From Epilithonimonas mollis (GTDB lineage Bacteria > Bacteroidota > Bacteroidia > Flavobacteriales > Weeksellaceae): DNA of 64,000 bases. The DNA is taken from the NCBI RefSeq assembly GCF_900142325.1, contig NZ_FRAM01000001.1, positions 1,054,001 through 1,118,000 of the forward strand. Direction: 5' to 3'. The notes beneath the pieces are model-generated. The model was not told the DNA's origin, made no database searches, and worked only from the letters and a program-made list of their open reading frames with translations. Shown here piece by piece: positions 48,001 to 57,401 of this stretch (positions are counted from its first letter, which is position 1; every line of letters starts with the position of its first letter). A program made the translations under genes and the position numbers.

Positions 48001-51000
48001 CGAGGTTGCGTTACTTGCTGTATACTTCAGGGAAGATTCATATTCATAATAGTTATCCGTATTATCGCTTCCGAAACGAATAAAGAATTTGGAATCCTTA
48101 TCCAGGATATTGCTGTTAGCAGATGACTGATCGGTCTGATTCTGAGCATGGACAAACAAAGCCAGTTTTTTGTAGCGGCGCATATCCAGACTTGTATTTT
48201 TGAAAACACCTCTGGATTCTCCCAAAAGCCTGTCGGCTTTCATATATAATGAAGATTCATTCTGTCTTTGTGCACCTGAGTTACCACTCAGAACCTGCCT
48301 GTCGATACCCGGAGGCAAAACATATGGTGGTGTTCCTAAAGCGTTTTCTTCAAGATTCACACTTCCGACATCGAAGTTTTCATTTTGGTTTGGCGATCCT
48401 GCATTTCCCTCTTCGTTATTTGGAACGGTATTACTGAAAATTTTATTCGTATATTTTCTCCAGTCTGATCTTACCAAATCAAAAGATCCAAATCTTAATG
48501 TTGATGTCTGATCAAATCCTTTCATCAATAATCTGGCAAATCTAATATTGTTTAGTACGGAAACACTGGATCCGTCAACATTATTATCGAAGTTAGCAAC
48601 TGGAACACGGAACAGATACCATTTCACTTTACCCGCTTGTCCGTTTTCAAATTTTATATCTACTTCTTTGATGTCCACAATTTTGTTCTGACCCACCACC
48701 ATACTTGTTGGCGAAAGATCTATTGTATACTGATTATAACTTTCTGTCTGATCCAGATTATAATCCCTGTTGATATCCTCCGCATCCGGTGTCTGAGTTG
48801 CGACTTCAAGTGTATTGGAAGCAGAGTTGCCTTCCGGACCACGGAAATATTTGTAACGTTCTGTCAAAGAAGATGCAAGATCTCCCTGGAACTGATCGGA
48901 TAAATAGAATACAAAGTTATCAGAAGCCGGATCCAGCTCATTGGTAACAGGATTTACAAAGCTTACTCCAAATTTTTCCTGTTCCTGGGCACCATTAAGA
49001 CCATCATAACCCAAATCCTGTTGCGCCCTTTCCTCTCCTTCCGTTGAAAAAGCATATAAAATAGGAACCTGTCTTGGCTGTGTTCCCCAGTTGGATGTTG
49101 TAGTCGTAGATGGTACACTTGCTGTTGGGAGTCCATTTTCGTATTGCAGTCTTCCGTCTTTTAAGACATCTTCGGATACGTTTCCTAATTGAAGCAATAG
49201 TTTCGGGTCAGTTCCCAGAATATTTCCGTCTGCTCGCGGGTCCATCATCCAGAATTCTACATAATCAATATTGGATGTTACGAAGTTGGTTACAGAGATT
49301 GGTCTCATCAAACCAGCCCATCTTTGTGATGTGGTTTCTGTATTAGGATTGATATTATAAGGTCCTCTTTCTTTCGGATAGTAGGTAATATCAAAAGTAT
49401 TGAGAAGCGTCTGCTCACCAGCAACAAAATCTCTGTTATTATACAGTTCCTGCACCTGCACTCGTCTGGAAGCATGGTTAGAAAGCCGCTGGGCATTGAT
49501 CCCGTTAGGGGCAGCTCCGCCAACGCCATAAAATCTCGGGTCAATCGTGTACCAGGACAACAGACCTCTTCCGTTCCCACTATCTGTATTATCATTATCT
49601 ATAGTCATCGGGAATAGCGGATCGCTGATATTTTTCTCCGGACGGGAAGCGAGACTCCACATTGCAGGTTCTTTAAGAGATATCTTTGAAGTAGTCTGCT
49701 CGAAGTCGTCAATGTATGACTGATCGTTAATTCCTTTGCTTTGACCTGGTATCAGATATGCCGCTTCCGCTTTGAAATTCAGATTAGAAGGTGCTTCTGT
49801 ATTGATAAAAGGGATTTTATCCGTAAGTCTCGTGAGGAATGGCAGTTCATTGTTATACATCATATTGAAGCCTGCCATTGTATTGCTCACCGCCTCCTGA
49901 CCATAGTTCACTTTCTGGGTTAATGGTCTTTCTGTATAATTGACAACAGTAGCACCAACATTAAGATGTTCATTGAATTTTCTTTCAAGATTCAATCCCC
50001 AGAAGCTTTTACGCTGCGTGTTGAAAGTTAATTGGTTCTCCAGTGAAATATTAATGGCCTGTCCGGATTGCTTCACCGTTTCATTAATAATATTAACCGT
50101 ACCGAGCATGTAATCTACAGTATAGTCCACACCTTCTACCAACTGAGCACCATTAGCTGTAACTTTTACAGAGCCCTGCGGAACATTGATTGCGCCAAGA
50201 GAAATCCCTTGCCCCTGTGCACCTTTGTAACGACCCTCGATCGTATAACGAAGCGGAATCTGCGAAGGAATTACTTTTTGCTTGTCGTAGATGTCATTAA
50301 AAACATAAGGTGTTTTATCCGCAACAGTCAGAATATTTTCCAAATATCCGCCGAAAGGTTCAGTCTTAGTAAATATTACTTTTCCATTTTCAGCATCAAC
50401 TGTTATTCCTCTTACGTAATCAAAAACACCGTCACCTTTTGTACCATCCGCATTAGTCTGCAAGTCGCCATTAACATTCAAACGGTCCCAGTTGAAAAGC
50501 CGGAGCAAATTCGTATCCGATGGTATGCCGTCTTTATATGTTGCGCCTGGCAAATAATTAACCTTTGCAGATCCCTGGTCTCTGTAATAAACATTCAGTA
50601 AAAAGTCCTGCGGCTGTATCTGGCTGGTATTGAGAGAATAGATATTCTTCATCATCAGCTCCCACATTGGAGAATCTGTTCTTGTGTTCGAATTAGATTT
50701 AAGAAGTTTTGTAATCAATACCGGATTCTCTTCCGAAAACTCTCCTACTTTATAAACCTGGCTGGATCCATTAAGTGTATAAGAAAAGGATGCGGCTAAA
50801 AATTGATTTTCATTCAGTCTCTGATTCAAGGAAACATATCCTAACTGCGTATTGAATTTATATTCTGACGGTGTCAGTTTTCTTGCTTTTATATTATTGA
50901 TAAAATGCTCACCGGATACAAACGGTTCAGGCGTTCCGTTGGCATTAGGAAAAGATCTTCCGTTCAATATATTATTAGCACCAACAACATCTCTTGTTGT

Positions 51001-52167
51001 ACCCAATGCCGAAGCAATCTGTTGATACAGATTATTGTTGGAATTATTCGGGTTAAGCCCTGGTCCGTCACCAAGATCCCTGATACCGACAATTGGCTTT
51101 TGAGATTCTATATTCGCACCACCCTGATCCAGAACCCATACCTCTATTCTTGTAATATTAATCCTGGAATTGATCAAAGGATAATTTTCCAGAGATTTAT
51201 CATAATTATCATGAAAATAATGCCCTAGAAAGTAGTGCTGATTATCTTCATAATCAAAGGCATTGACCTTGAAGGTACTCATCGTTCCTCCACCTTGCGC
51301 AACAATAGTTTTAGCCTCCCCTTGCTGTTGGGAAAATACCAAAGTTCCGGTTGTCTTGCCCAACTGAAATTCTGTTTTGAGACCAAATAATGATTGTGAA
51401 CCACGGATCAGACTTGTAGAAAGTGGCATGCTGATGTTACCGACTTCAACTCTCTTGATGATTTTATCTTCTGGATCCTGTCCTTTTTCATTCAGACCTT
51501 TCGTCTGAAGATCTTTCCACGAACCTTTTGCCTGCCAGACCATATTCATACGGTTTTCAAAAGCAAAACCGCTTTGGGTATCATAATTGGCTTTCAGTTG
51601 TAGATTTTCTCCGACTTTCCCTGTAATCCCCAGTTGAATCCTTTGCTGTATATTGATTGCAAAATTGGTTCTGTTCTGTGGGAGAATTAATGGATTATCA
51701 ATTTTCTGGTAAAGTCCACCCAGATCAAATGATGCAAAACCCTGAGGAATCAATTCGATTTTATTACTGCCAAAAATATTCTCGAACATTTTATTTTTGA
51801 TGGTAATAGAAGGAATCAGGCCTTTTTTCTTCGCATCCGTCTGGTCTTTTCTTCTCGAAAGATCGTTGAGTAATGATTTTTCTTCATAATAGGCACGAAG
51901 ATTGTTTTGCATCACATAGTTTTTGTACTCTTCGAAAGTCATGGCAATCGGAGAACCGACTACAGAGTTTCCGATTTTCGGATAAAGATAATACATCCCG
52001 GTTTTGATGTCATAAAAAGCATCATATCGGATGGGATCTGCCAGACTAAAATCCTTTCTGCCGGTGACCAGAGTGTCAGCGGGTTTTTCCTGTGCAAAAC
52101 TTTTGGTAAAACCAACAAAAAATAAAAAAAGGAGGGTAAATTTATAAAGGTAAATATTTTTCTTCAC
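45079..52167 (-). CDS. sprA: T9SS outer-membrane translocon and gliding protein SprA
   Basis: 2362 residues, the normal size for SprA, the very large outer-membrane beta-barrel that exports T9SS cargo and is needed for gliding. It starts with GTG at 52167 and a signal peptide (LFLFFVGFTKSFAQ). Repeated SprA-type segments include RTNFAINIQQRIQLGITGKV near residue 175, and many amphipathic strands run to the end (RAGITATMTFGGASN). The order ruvA-sprA-gcvH-vanZ-like is usual in Flavobacteriia. It handles substrates such as the proteins at 8.4-12.2 kb. Confidence 0.96.
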   Translation of the reverse strand: MKKNIYLYKFTLLFLFFVGFTKSFAQEKPADTLVTGRKDFSLADPIRYDAFYDIKTGMYYLYPKIGNSVVGSPIAMTFEEYKNYVMQNNLRAYYEEKSLLNDLSRRKDQTDAKKKGLIPSITIKNKMFENIFGSNKIELIPQGFASFDLGGLYQKIDNPLILPQNRTNFAINIQQRIQLGITGKVGENLQLKANYDTQSGFAFENRMNMVWQAKGSWKDLQTKGLNEKGQDPEDKIIKRVEVGNISMPLSTSLIRGSQSLFGLKTEFQLGKTTGTLVFSQQQGEAKTIVAQGGGTMSTFKVNAFDYEDNQHYFLGHYFHDNYDKSLENYPLINSRINITRIEVWVLDQGGANIESQKPIVGIRDLGDGPGLNPNNSNNNLYQQIASALGTTRDVVGANNILNGRSFPNANGTPEPFVSGEHFINNIKARKLTPSEYKFNTQLGYVSLNQRLNENQFLAASFSYTLNGSSQVYKVGEFSEENPVLITKLLKSNSNTRTDSPMWELMMKNIYSLNTSQIQPQDFLLNVYYRDQGSAKVNYLPGATYKDGIPSDTNLLRLFNWDRLNVNGDLQTNADGTKGDGVFDYVRGITVDAENGKVIFTKTEPFGGYLENILTVADKTPYVFNDIYDKQKVIPSQIPLRYTIEGRYKGAQGQGISLGAINVPQGSVKVTANGAQLVEGVDYTVDYMLGTVNIINETVKQSGQAINISLENQLTFNTQRKSFWGLNLERKFNEHLNVGATVVNYTERPLTQKVNYGQEAVSNTMAGFNMMYNNELPFLTRLTDKIPFINTEAPSNLNFKAEAAYLIPGQSKGINDQSYIDDFEQTTSKISLKEPAMWSLASRPEKNISDPLFPMTIDNDNTDSGNGRGLLSWYTIDPRFYGVGGAAPNGINAQRLSNHASRRVQVQELYNNRDFVAGEQTLLNTFDITYYPKERGPYNINPNTETTSQRWAGLMRPISVTNFVTSNIDYVEFWMMDPRADGNILGTDPKLLLQLGNVSEDVLKDGRLQYENGLPTASVPSTTTTSNWGTQPRQVPILYAFSTEGEERAQQDLGYDGLNGAQEQEKFGVSFVNPVTNELDPASDNFVFYLSDQFQGDLASSLTERYKYFRGPEGNSASNTLEVATQTPDAEDINRDYNLDQTESYNQYTIDLSPTSMVVGQNKIVDIKEVDIKFENGQAGKVKWYLFRVPVANFDNNVDGSSVSVLNNIRFARLLMKGFDQTSTLRFGSFDLVRSDWRKYTNKIFSNTVPNNEEGNAGSPNQNENFDVGSVNLEENALGTPPYVLPPGIDRQVLSGNSGAQRQNESSLYMKADRLLGESRGVFKNTSLDMRRYKKLALFVHAQNQTDQSSANSNILDKDSKFFIRFGSDNTDNYYEYESSLKYTASNATSPLDIWPDENTVNLEVENFVNAKLKRDELLREPGSGIRIDDRYLFDYANDENKKIYVKGRPSIGNVTTIMIGVRNNSTQAKTLVLWVNEIRLSEIENKGGYAGNASLNFNLGDFAMVNANASYASIGFGAIDQKPSERSQDENSAFSINTTVNVDKFLPEKAGMKIPLNYSYTQTITDPKYNPLDNDIELKKAPNQDELKKVVRTYTQQRSIGVVNMRKDRMNPDKKARFYDVENLSVTAIYNDDFYRDVYTKKNYRQYLNGYVEYNYTFKPYVLKPFNKMVSDTAKSYKYLRWVKEFNFNPVPTRLSFRTILDRNYNELEYRNVDALLSGNAGQDFETIRNRNFFFGWQYSLGFNFTKSLKLEINSETKTLNDQMDVNSMNNRSIFSNPFRAGRPVLYNHRAQLNYRLPFEYLPYLDFINAELSYQFQYNWNARSTATRNVLFEDKIENLGNISQNTNAIVATSTVDVPKFFSKFSYFRKINETMQKRRQEIDSLANVYNTASTKKNSRFKFKSYKFKNKLKPLQAIAYALTSMKQFNFNYNENNGIVLPGVLSAPNFYGYGQTLGGPTIGFLLGSQADIRRTVIENGWVSNSTLMSDPYSELNNRNLTADLQIMPANDLRIDFNVLQNYSRNYIQGGYNVTDDLGYRGYRDAFATELITHSNTAWSFNTAFKGSDAIYQAIKENALAISQQYEGVRDLEGYTAGYSKSNSYVLIPAFKAAIEGKSPKKLGNPTKAGVPLPNWKLVYSGLKNVPIINSQFTKFDVLHSYISTYTMSGIQASVDYFDRDLRDPSTAYDTNGNRYNPYTFTQVGYVESFSPLVGFDVTMRNNMQFRFNYNRDRTYILGLVNTTLTEELGNEFVVGYGYILKDLKIRINYKGKGRDIKSDLNMRADLSMRDSKTTITNILIDDSQVTGGQKIFSLKLSADYNMSQNLNLKFFYDQMMTKYKISTAFPLSTIRAGITATMTFGGASN

Positions 52168-52210
52168 TTATATTTTTTTTAAGAAACTGATGAAACACAG
52201 TCATCAATTG

Positions 52211-52795
52211 TTAAATATTTTTTAAAATCTCTTTCACTAATTCTTCTACAGAAGCACCCGGGTTTTGCTTCAGTATTCTGTCCGCAATCTTCTCGCTTAT
52301 CCTTTTGGAAATCCCTAAAACTTCTAATGCTGATAACGCTTCATTTTTATTTTTATTGTCTGCATAATTAGAAAGTTTTTCTTCAGAACTTCCGAATATA
52401 CCGACTTTGTCACGCAAATCTATAATGATCCTTTCCGCAGTTTTCGCACCGATTCCTTTCACTTTTTGGATAAGAGCACTGTTGCCCGACAGAATAGCAT
52501 TTGAGGCTTCTGACAAACTGAGCGAAGATAACAATATTAATGCAGAAACAGGCCCAACCCCGTTAACACTTATTAACAGGTTAAACATCTCCTTTTCTTC
52601 CTTTGAAAAAAATCCAAAAAGCAGATGGGCATCTTCCCGTATAATCTGCTGAGTATATAGTAAAACCTCGGATCCTTGCACCAGATTCTGCGATGTCTGC
52701 AGACTGACGCCAACATAATATCCGATTCCGTTAACATCTATCACCACATTGGTAGGTGTCAACTCCTGGATAACTCCTCGTAACGAATAAATCAT
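52211..52795 (-). CDS. ruvA: Holliday junction branch migration protein RuvA
   Basis: 194 residues. Tetrameric DNA-binding component of the RuvAB branch-migration complex. The OB-fold N-terminus contains VVIDVNGIGYYVGVS. Helix-hairpin-helix motifs are FNLLISVNGVGPVSAL and LIQKVKGIGAKTAERIIIDL. The C-terminal domain III, which contacts RuvB, is ALSALEVLGISKRISEKIA. It lies 43 nt upstream of sprA, probably in one transcript. Confidence 0.96.
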   Translation of the reverse strand: MIYSLRGVIQELTPTNVVIDVNGIGYYVGVSLQTSQNLVQGSEVLLYTQQIIREDAHLLFGFFSKEEKEMFNLLISVNGVGPVSALILLSSLSLSEASNAILSGNSALIQKVKGIGAKTAERIIIDLRDKVGIFGSSEEKLSNYADNKNKNEALSALEVLGISKRISEKIADRILKQNPGASVEELVKEILKNI

Positions 52796-52844
52796 TGAAT
52801 TAATAAAATTAGGGTTTTGCGAAGATATAAATTATGTTAAAAAT

Positions 52845-52877
52845 AAAAGCCATTTTAATCTCTTAAAAATGGCTTTT
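52845..52877 (-). terminator. Terminator downstream of the small helical protein gene
   Basis: Arms AAAAGCCATTTT (52845-52856) and AAAATGGCTTTT (52866-52877). The loop TAATCTCT recurs in the next terminator at 53442. Confidence 0.75.
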
Positions 52878-52957
52878 CTATAGTCTTTTCGTAATTTATT
52901 TATTGTATTTTGACCATTTCTGAATCCGGCTTAAAAACATCTCTGCATTTCGGCATT

Positions 52958-53334
52958 TTAATTGACATCGAATTTTTCAAAATCTTCTTTCAAATCGTTA
53001 TAGATTTTTTCCGCATTCTTATCACCTTCTTTCGCCAGCTTTTTGACATTTTCATAAAAAGCCCTGGCCTTCCTGCTCAGAGTTACATCCAGGATCATCT
53101 TTATATCATCCAGGTGCTGGCTGATTTCTTTCAGCTGCAAACCCAGATTTGCGAGTAATTCGATATCATCAGGCGTTTTGTCAGGTTTGCTTTTTATTTC
53201 ATTCAACAAATCAGAAAGAGACAGTAATTGTTCCTCTGCGGTCTTAAGATCGTCAGGATTGATTTTCCTTACCTGTTTCAATATTTCAGAAATTTCTCTT
53301 CTGACTCTTTGGTATATTTATCATCAAAGTTCAT
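52958..53334 (-). CDS. Small helical protein, probable frameshift near 53280
   Basis: The main frame (52958-53281) encodes 107 charged, helical residues (LLSLSDLLNEIKSKPDKTPD, LTLSRKARAFYENVKKLAKE-like) and starts with TTG. An ATG at 53334 in another frame gives MNFDDKYTKESEEKFLKY, then TGA at 53278-53280. One base inserted there would join both into a single protein of about 125 residues (KFLKY then LKQVRKINPDD). It may be a sequencing indel or a frameshifted gene. I do not recognise the family. Confidence 0.55.
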
Positions 53335-53441
53335 CATAATGTTTTTTTAGATAATTAAATTTATAAAATTATTTTAATGATGAATAATAAATTAATCATG
53401 ATATTCATCCGATAATCATTTATCCAATAACACTATTAATA

Positions 53442-53475
53442 AATAAGCCATTCTAATCTCTCAAAATGGCTTATT
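53442..53475 (-). terminator. Terminator of maeB
   Basis: Perfect 11-bp stem AATAAGCCATT (53442-53452) / AATGGCTTATT (53465-53475). Its loop region closely resembles the terminator at 52845. Confidence 0.75.
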
Positions 53476-53482
53476 AAATATT

Positions 53483-55765
53483 TTATTTCTTTTCTTTTAT
53501 CTGTGCATCCAGAACAGCGATGGTTGCTAGGTTCACAATCTCATCCACACTCGATCTCATTTGCAGAACGTGAACCGGCTGGTCAAGTCCCATCAAAATA
53601 GGACCAATTGTCTGTGCGGCTTTCATTCCTCTGATGATCTTATAGGATAGGTTGGCACTTTCCAGGTTGGGGAAAATCAAGACATTAGCTGGGTTGCTTC
53701 CCAGTTTTGAGAAAGGATAATCTGCAAGATGGTCACCATCCAATGCGAAATCTGGCTGAATCTCACCATCCACGATCATTTTCGGATATTTTTCGTGAAG
53801 CATTTTCACAGCTGCAGCCACTTTTTTAGAAGTATCGGCTTTCGCAGAAAAATTCTCGAATCCCAGCATCGCTAACCGTGGCTCGATTGCAAATGACTTT
53901 ACGGTAAATTCTGCCATTCTTGCAATTTCCACAAGCTCTTCGGGTGTAGGATTTTTGTTGATGGAGGTATCTGCAAAAAACAATGGTTTCTTTTCCGTCA
54001 GAATCATCATCATTGCAGCCACTTTATTGACCCCTGGTTTTTTATCAATAATTTCCAGGACCGGTTTAAGAACCGATGCATAACTTTTGGAAAATCCGAT
54101 TATCAAAGCATCTGTATCGCCATGCTCCAACATCAATGGCCCAAAGTAATCACGCTGCCTTACATATCTTTTAGATTTGTACTCGTTGATACCTTTTCTA
54201 TTACGCTTGTCCCAAAGTGTTTTTCTATATTTTTTACGGGTTTCTTTTTGCTCGTCATCATTCGGATCGATGATTGGAATATCTAATGTTATTCCGTATT
54301 GTTCCATTTTTTCTCTGATAAGCTTTTTGCTCCCCAGCAAACTTGGATAAGCAATACCTTCTTCCTGAAGAATCTGTGCGGCTTTCAGGATGTTATATTC
54401 TTCGCCGTTGCCCAGTGTTACTCTTTTCGGATTCGCTTTTGCACGGTTCTGCATCATTCTTACCAGCTTTTCATCTCTTCCCATTCTGTCGAGAAGCTGG
54501 TTTTCATAAGCTTCGAAATCTTCAATAACTTTTCCGGCGATTCCGCTTTCCATAGCCGCTTTTGCAACTGCGATAGAAACTTTTGTAATCAACCGGTTGT
54601 CAAAAGGTTTTGGGATAAAATATTCTTTGCCGAAGCTGATGTCCCTGACATTGTAAGCCAGTTTCACCATTTCCGGAACCGGCTCTTTTGCAATCTCCGC
54701 CAAGGCGTAAACTGCTGCGAGTTTCATCGCTTCATTGATTCCCTTCGCCTGGACGTCCAAAGCGCCTCTGAATATATACGGAAAACCAAGAACGTTGTTA
54801 ACCTGATTAGGATAGTCACTTCTTCCTGTAGCCATCATCACATCATCTCTTGTTTCCAGTGCGAGATCATAACTGATTTCCGGGTCTGGATTTGCCAAAG
54901 CGAAAACAATCGGATTTTTTGCCATAGACAAAAGCATCCTTGCAGACATTACATTTCCTTTGGAAAGTCCGACGAAAACATCAGAATCAACCAAAGCCTC
55001 TTCCAATGTAGAAATATCGGTTTCAGCAATAAAGTCTATTTTCTCAGGCGTCAGATTTTCTCTTTTATGATTGATGACACCTTTACTGTCACACATCAGA
55101 ATATTTTTCGGGTCGAGACCTAATGAAATGTATAATTTGGCACAGGCAATCGCTGCTGCTCCAGCTCCGTTGATCACCATTTTCACTTCCCCGATTTTTT
55201 TTCCTGCGATTTCTAAAGCATTAATCAAAGCAGCTGCAGAAATAATGGCTGTTCCGTGCTGGTCATCATGCATTAAAGGAATATCCAGCTCTTCCTTCAG
55301 TCTTTGTTCTATGTAGAAAGCTTCCGGGGCTTTGATATCTTCTAAGTTGATTCCCCCAAAAGTCGGTGCGATGGCTTTTACGGTTTCGATGAATTTATCG
55401 GGATCTTTTTCATTGATTTCAATATCAAAAACATTGATTCCTGCGAAAATTTTGAAAAGCAAACCTTTTCCTTCCATTACAGGTTTCGATGCTTCGGGAC
55501 CGATGTCCCCAAGTCCCAAAACAGCTGTTCCGTTTGAAATTACAGCAACCAAATTTCCTTTGGATGTATATTCGTAAACTGCCTGAGGATCATCATGGAT
55601 GGCCATACAAGGCACAGCTACACCCGGCGAATAAGCCAAAGACAAATCTCTCTGCGAAGAATGCGGTTTGGAAGGTATCACTTCGATTTTACCTTTCGGT
55701 TCCTGACGGTGGTAATCTAAAGCAGCTTTATCAAAAGCGTTTTGGTCTCTTGAATTTTTTGACAT
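53483..55765 (-). CDS. maeB: NADP-dependent malic enzyme with phosphotransacetylase-like domain
   Basis: About 760 residues. Oxidatively decarboxylates malate to pyruvate. The malic domain (1-430) has YSPGVAVPC, GTAVLGLGDIGPEASKPVME, HDDQHGTAIISAAALINAL and the Rossmann motif INGAGAAAIACAKL. The C-terminal part (about 440-760) is a phosphotransacetylase-like domain (IIGFSKSYASVLKPVLEII, SANVLIFPNLESAN-like) thought to regulate MaeB by acetyl-CoA. I chose the ATG at 55765 (MSKNSRDQ) over 55786. Confidence 0.95.
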   Translation of the reverse strand: MSKNSRDQNAFDKAALDYHRQEPKGKIEVIPSKPHSSQRDLSLAYSPGVAVPCMAIHDDPQAVYEYTSKGNLVAVISNGTAVLGLGDIGPEASKPVMEGKGLLFKIFAGINVFDIEINEKDPDKFIETVKAIAPTFGGINLEDIKAPEAFYIEQRLKEELDIPLMHDDQHGTAIISAAALINALEIAGKKIGEVKMVINGAGAAAIACAKLYISLGLDPKNILMCDSKGVINHKRENLTPEKIDFIAETDISTLEEALVDSDVFVGLSKGNVMSARMLLSMAKNPIVFALANPDPEISYDLALETRDDVMMATGRSDYPNQVNNVLGFPYIFRGALDVQAKGINEAMKLAAVYALAEIAKEPVPEMVKLAYNVRDISFGKEYFIPKPFDNRLITKVSIAVAKAAMESGIAGKVIEDFEAYENQLLDRMGRDEKLVRMMQNRAKANPKRVTLGNGEEYNILKAAQILQEEGIAYPSLLGSKKLIREKMEQYGITLDIPIIDPNDDEQKETRKKYRKTLWDKRNRKGINEYKSKRYVRQRDYFGPLMLEHGDTDALIIGFSKSYASVLKPVLEIIDKKPGVNKVAAMMMILTEKKPLFFADTSINKNPTPEELVEIARMAEFTVKSFAIEPRLAMLGFENFSAKADTSKKVAAAVKMLHEKYPKMIVDGEIQPDFALDGDHLADYPFSKLGSNPANVLIFPNLESANLSYKIIRGMKAAQTIGPILMGLDQPVHVLQMRSSVDEIVNLATIAVLDAQIKEKK

Positions 55766-55893
55766 TTTAATTTCTTTTGCGTACACTTTATATAAGCAGA
55801 TGAGAGAAAATAGAAAAGATTAAAGACATACAATCAGTTTGTTTATCTTAATTTTTTCAACTACTTATAAGTTCAATGTACTGGTTTCTATTT

Positions 55894-55931
55894 AATAAAC
55901 CTCATAGTTTTGAAGGTCTATGAGGTTTATT
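55894..55931. terminator. Terminator between GlcNAc-kinase-like gene and maeB
   Basis: Perfect 14-bp stem AATAAACCTCATAG / CTATGAGGTTTATT (55894-55907 and 55918-55931), 10-nt loop. Confidence 0.8.
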
Positions 55932-55972
55932 CTATTTGAAATACGAGAATTAACTCCAATATTATTGCAAAG

Positions 55973-56833
55973 TTAAAGCTTTGGAATGATATAGTCACGA
56001 TGATAATTGACCAGACTTTCTATCGGTCGCTGAACAACAGTACCCACTGTGAAATGAAAATCGGCGGCAGCAGCACGTAAAGAATCTTCAAAAAAATAGG
56101 CAACAGAACCTATAAAATTGACCTCACAATCCCGACACTCATCATACGGCATCACCTGAAATTCAAGGAAATTCTTCAATTCTTTGAAAATAAAATTCTG
56201 AAAATACGGATGCGTTTTCCGGTCTACAATGAACCTCGTAAAATCTGCCATGTAAGCATTTGCTCTTGGATTATGATACATATTCTTGAGCAGTTCATCA
56301 ATGTTAAGCTGATAAATCTCAGTAAATTGCTGATGAAGATCAGGCGGCAATTTTTTCATAAAATAATGGCGGACCAATTGTTTTCCGAGGGCACTTCCGC
56401 TGCCTTCGTCACCGATCAGAAATCCTAACGATGGTAATTCGGTTTTCACATTTTCGCCATCAAAATAGCAGGCGTTGGAGCCTGTTCCGAGAATACAGAC
56501 AATCGCAGGAACTCCTCTGTAAGCCGCATAAGCTGCTGCCAGCAGATCCTCCTTGACCTGAATATGTGCTGTCGTAAAAACTTTTTGAATTTCTCTTTCT
56601 ACAATCAGTCGGTTTTCCGGAGTCCCGCAGCCGGAGCCGTAAAAAAAAATATTTTCCAGATAATCACAAAACTTGATAAGTGCCTGATTTTTTTTCAGTT
56701 CTGGTGCTATCAGTTCCGGTTTTATGATATTAGGATTGAAACCTACGGTTTCTGTTTTCAGTACTTCCGTGCCATCATTTTCCAGAATGACCCAGTCGCA
56801 TTTTGTGGACCCTCCGTCAACAATAGCAATCAT
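55973..56833 (-). CDS. BadF/BadG/BcrA/BcrD ATPase family, N-acetylglucosamine kinase-like
   Basis: 286 residues with the ASKHA (sugar kinase/Hsp70) fold. The N-terminal phosphate-binding motif is IVDGGSTKCDWVILENDGTE. The central motif is CILGTGSNACYFDGE, followed by FLIGDEGSGSALGKQLVRHY. Bacterial members phosphorylate N-acetylglucosamine recovered from cell-wall turnover. The actual substrate here is inferred from the family. Confidence 0.82.
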   Translation of the reverse strand: MIAIVDGGSTKCDWVILENDGTEVLKTETVGFNPNIIKPELIAPELKKNQALIKFCDYLENIFFYGSGCGTPENRLIVEREIQKVFTTAHIQVKEDLLAAAYAAYRGVPAIVCILGTGSNACYFDGENVKTELPSLGFLIGDEGSGSALGKQLVRHYFMKKLPPDLHQQFTEIYQLNIDELLKNMYHNPRANAYMADFTRFIVDRKTHPYFQNFIFKELKNFLEFQVMPYDECRDCEVNFIGSVAYFFEDSLRAAAADFHFTVGTVVQRPIESLVNYHRDYIIPKL

Positions 56834-56892
56834 ATTCTATGTTTTAAAATGCTAAAATAATATATTTTCCGAAAGGTTATGGGGAATTTTAT

Positions 56893-57141
56893 TCATTCCT
56901 TATCTTCAATGAGCCAATCTTCGATTTCATCTTCGAGATAAGTGGTCTGCAGCTTGATGGCATTGATAAAATCATCAGGGATGCTTTCTGCAGATTCGCT
57001 GCTTTCCAGGTTCCAAAGTTCATCGGACATCAATTCATATTCTGAATAGATTCTTTTGAATCTGGAATTGCTCTTTTCCAATTCTTCAATTTTTTTTTGC
57101 TGAGGCAGAAATTTTCTGTAAGGCCTACTGGAATTTTTCAT
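56893..57141 (-). CDS. Hypothetical protein (conserved small helical)
   Basis: 82 residues, very acidic, with a coiled-coil-like helix (QKKIEELEKSNSRFKRIYSE) and no signal or membrane segment. Only moderately conserved-looking, in an intergenic-rich stretch. Function not recognised. Confidence 0.55.
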   Translation of the reverse strand: MKNSSRPYRKFLPQQKKIEELEKSNSRFKRIYSEYELMSDELWNLESSESAESIPDDFINAIKLQTTYLEDEIEDWLIEDKE

Positions 57142-57386
57142 TTTTGTTAATAATTAATTTTTGTGATGTGGTGTGGTGTCTGGCGAAAAAATCACCTGAC
57201 CAGTCTTTTGGCCAGGCTATTTTATATCAATATTTTCAATTGTTTACGTTATTTTCAACAATAACCTTATTCTACAAATAATATTTTGTTAAATAAATAA
57301 TTTCCTTTATGATAAAATAAATGTAAAAATATTTTTGACACAAAAAAATTATTTAACGATTATTTTAAAACATTTAACAATTACTA

Positions 57387-57394
57387 TAAATTTG
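57387..57394 (+). promoter_or_regulatory. -7 element of the GtrA-like gene
   Basis: TAAATTTG exactly matches TAnnTTTG, 7 nt before the ATG at 57402. The spacing implies an almost leaderless transcript. The 260-nt stretch upstream has no visible gene. Confidence 0.5.
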
Positions 57395-57401
57395 CAAAAG
57401 A

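Noticed and set aside
52901-52957. 18-codon minus-strand frame MPKCRDVFKPDSEMVKIQ
   Set aside because: Too short and lacking promoter or family support; may be the tail of the frameshifted neighbour.
54299-55123. 274-codon plus-strand frame
   Set aside because: Antisense shadow of maeB; Cys- and Phe-rich composition typical of reverse-strand frames.
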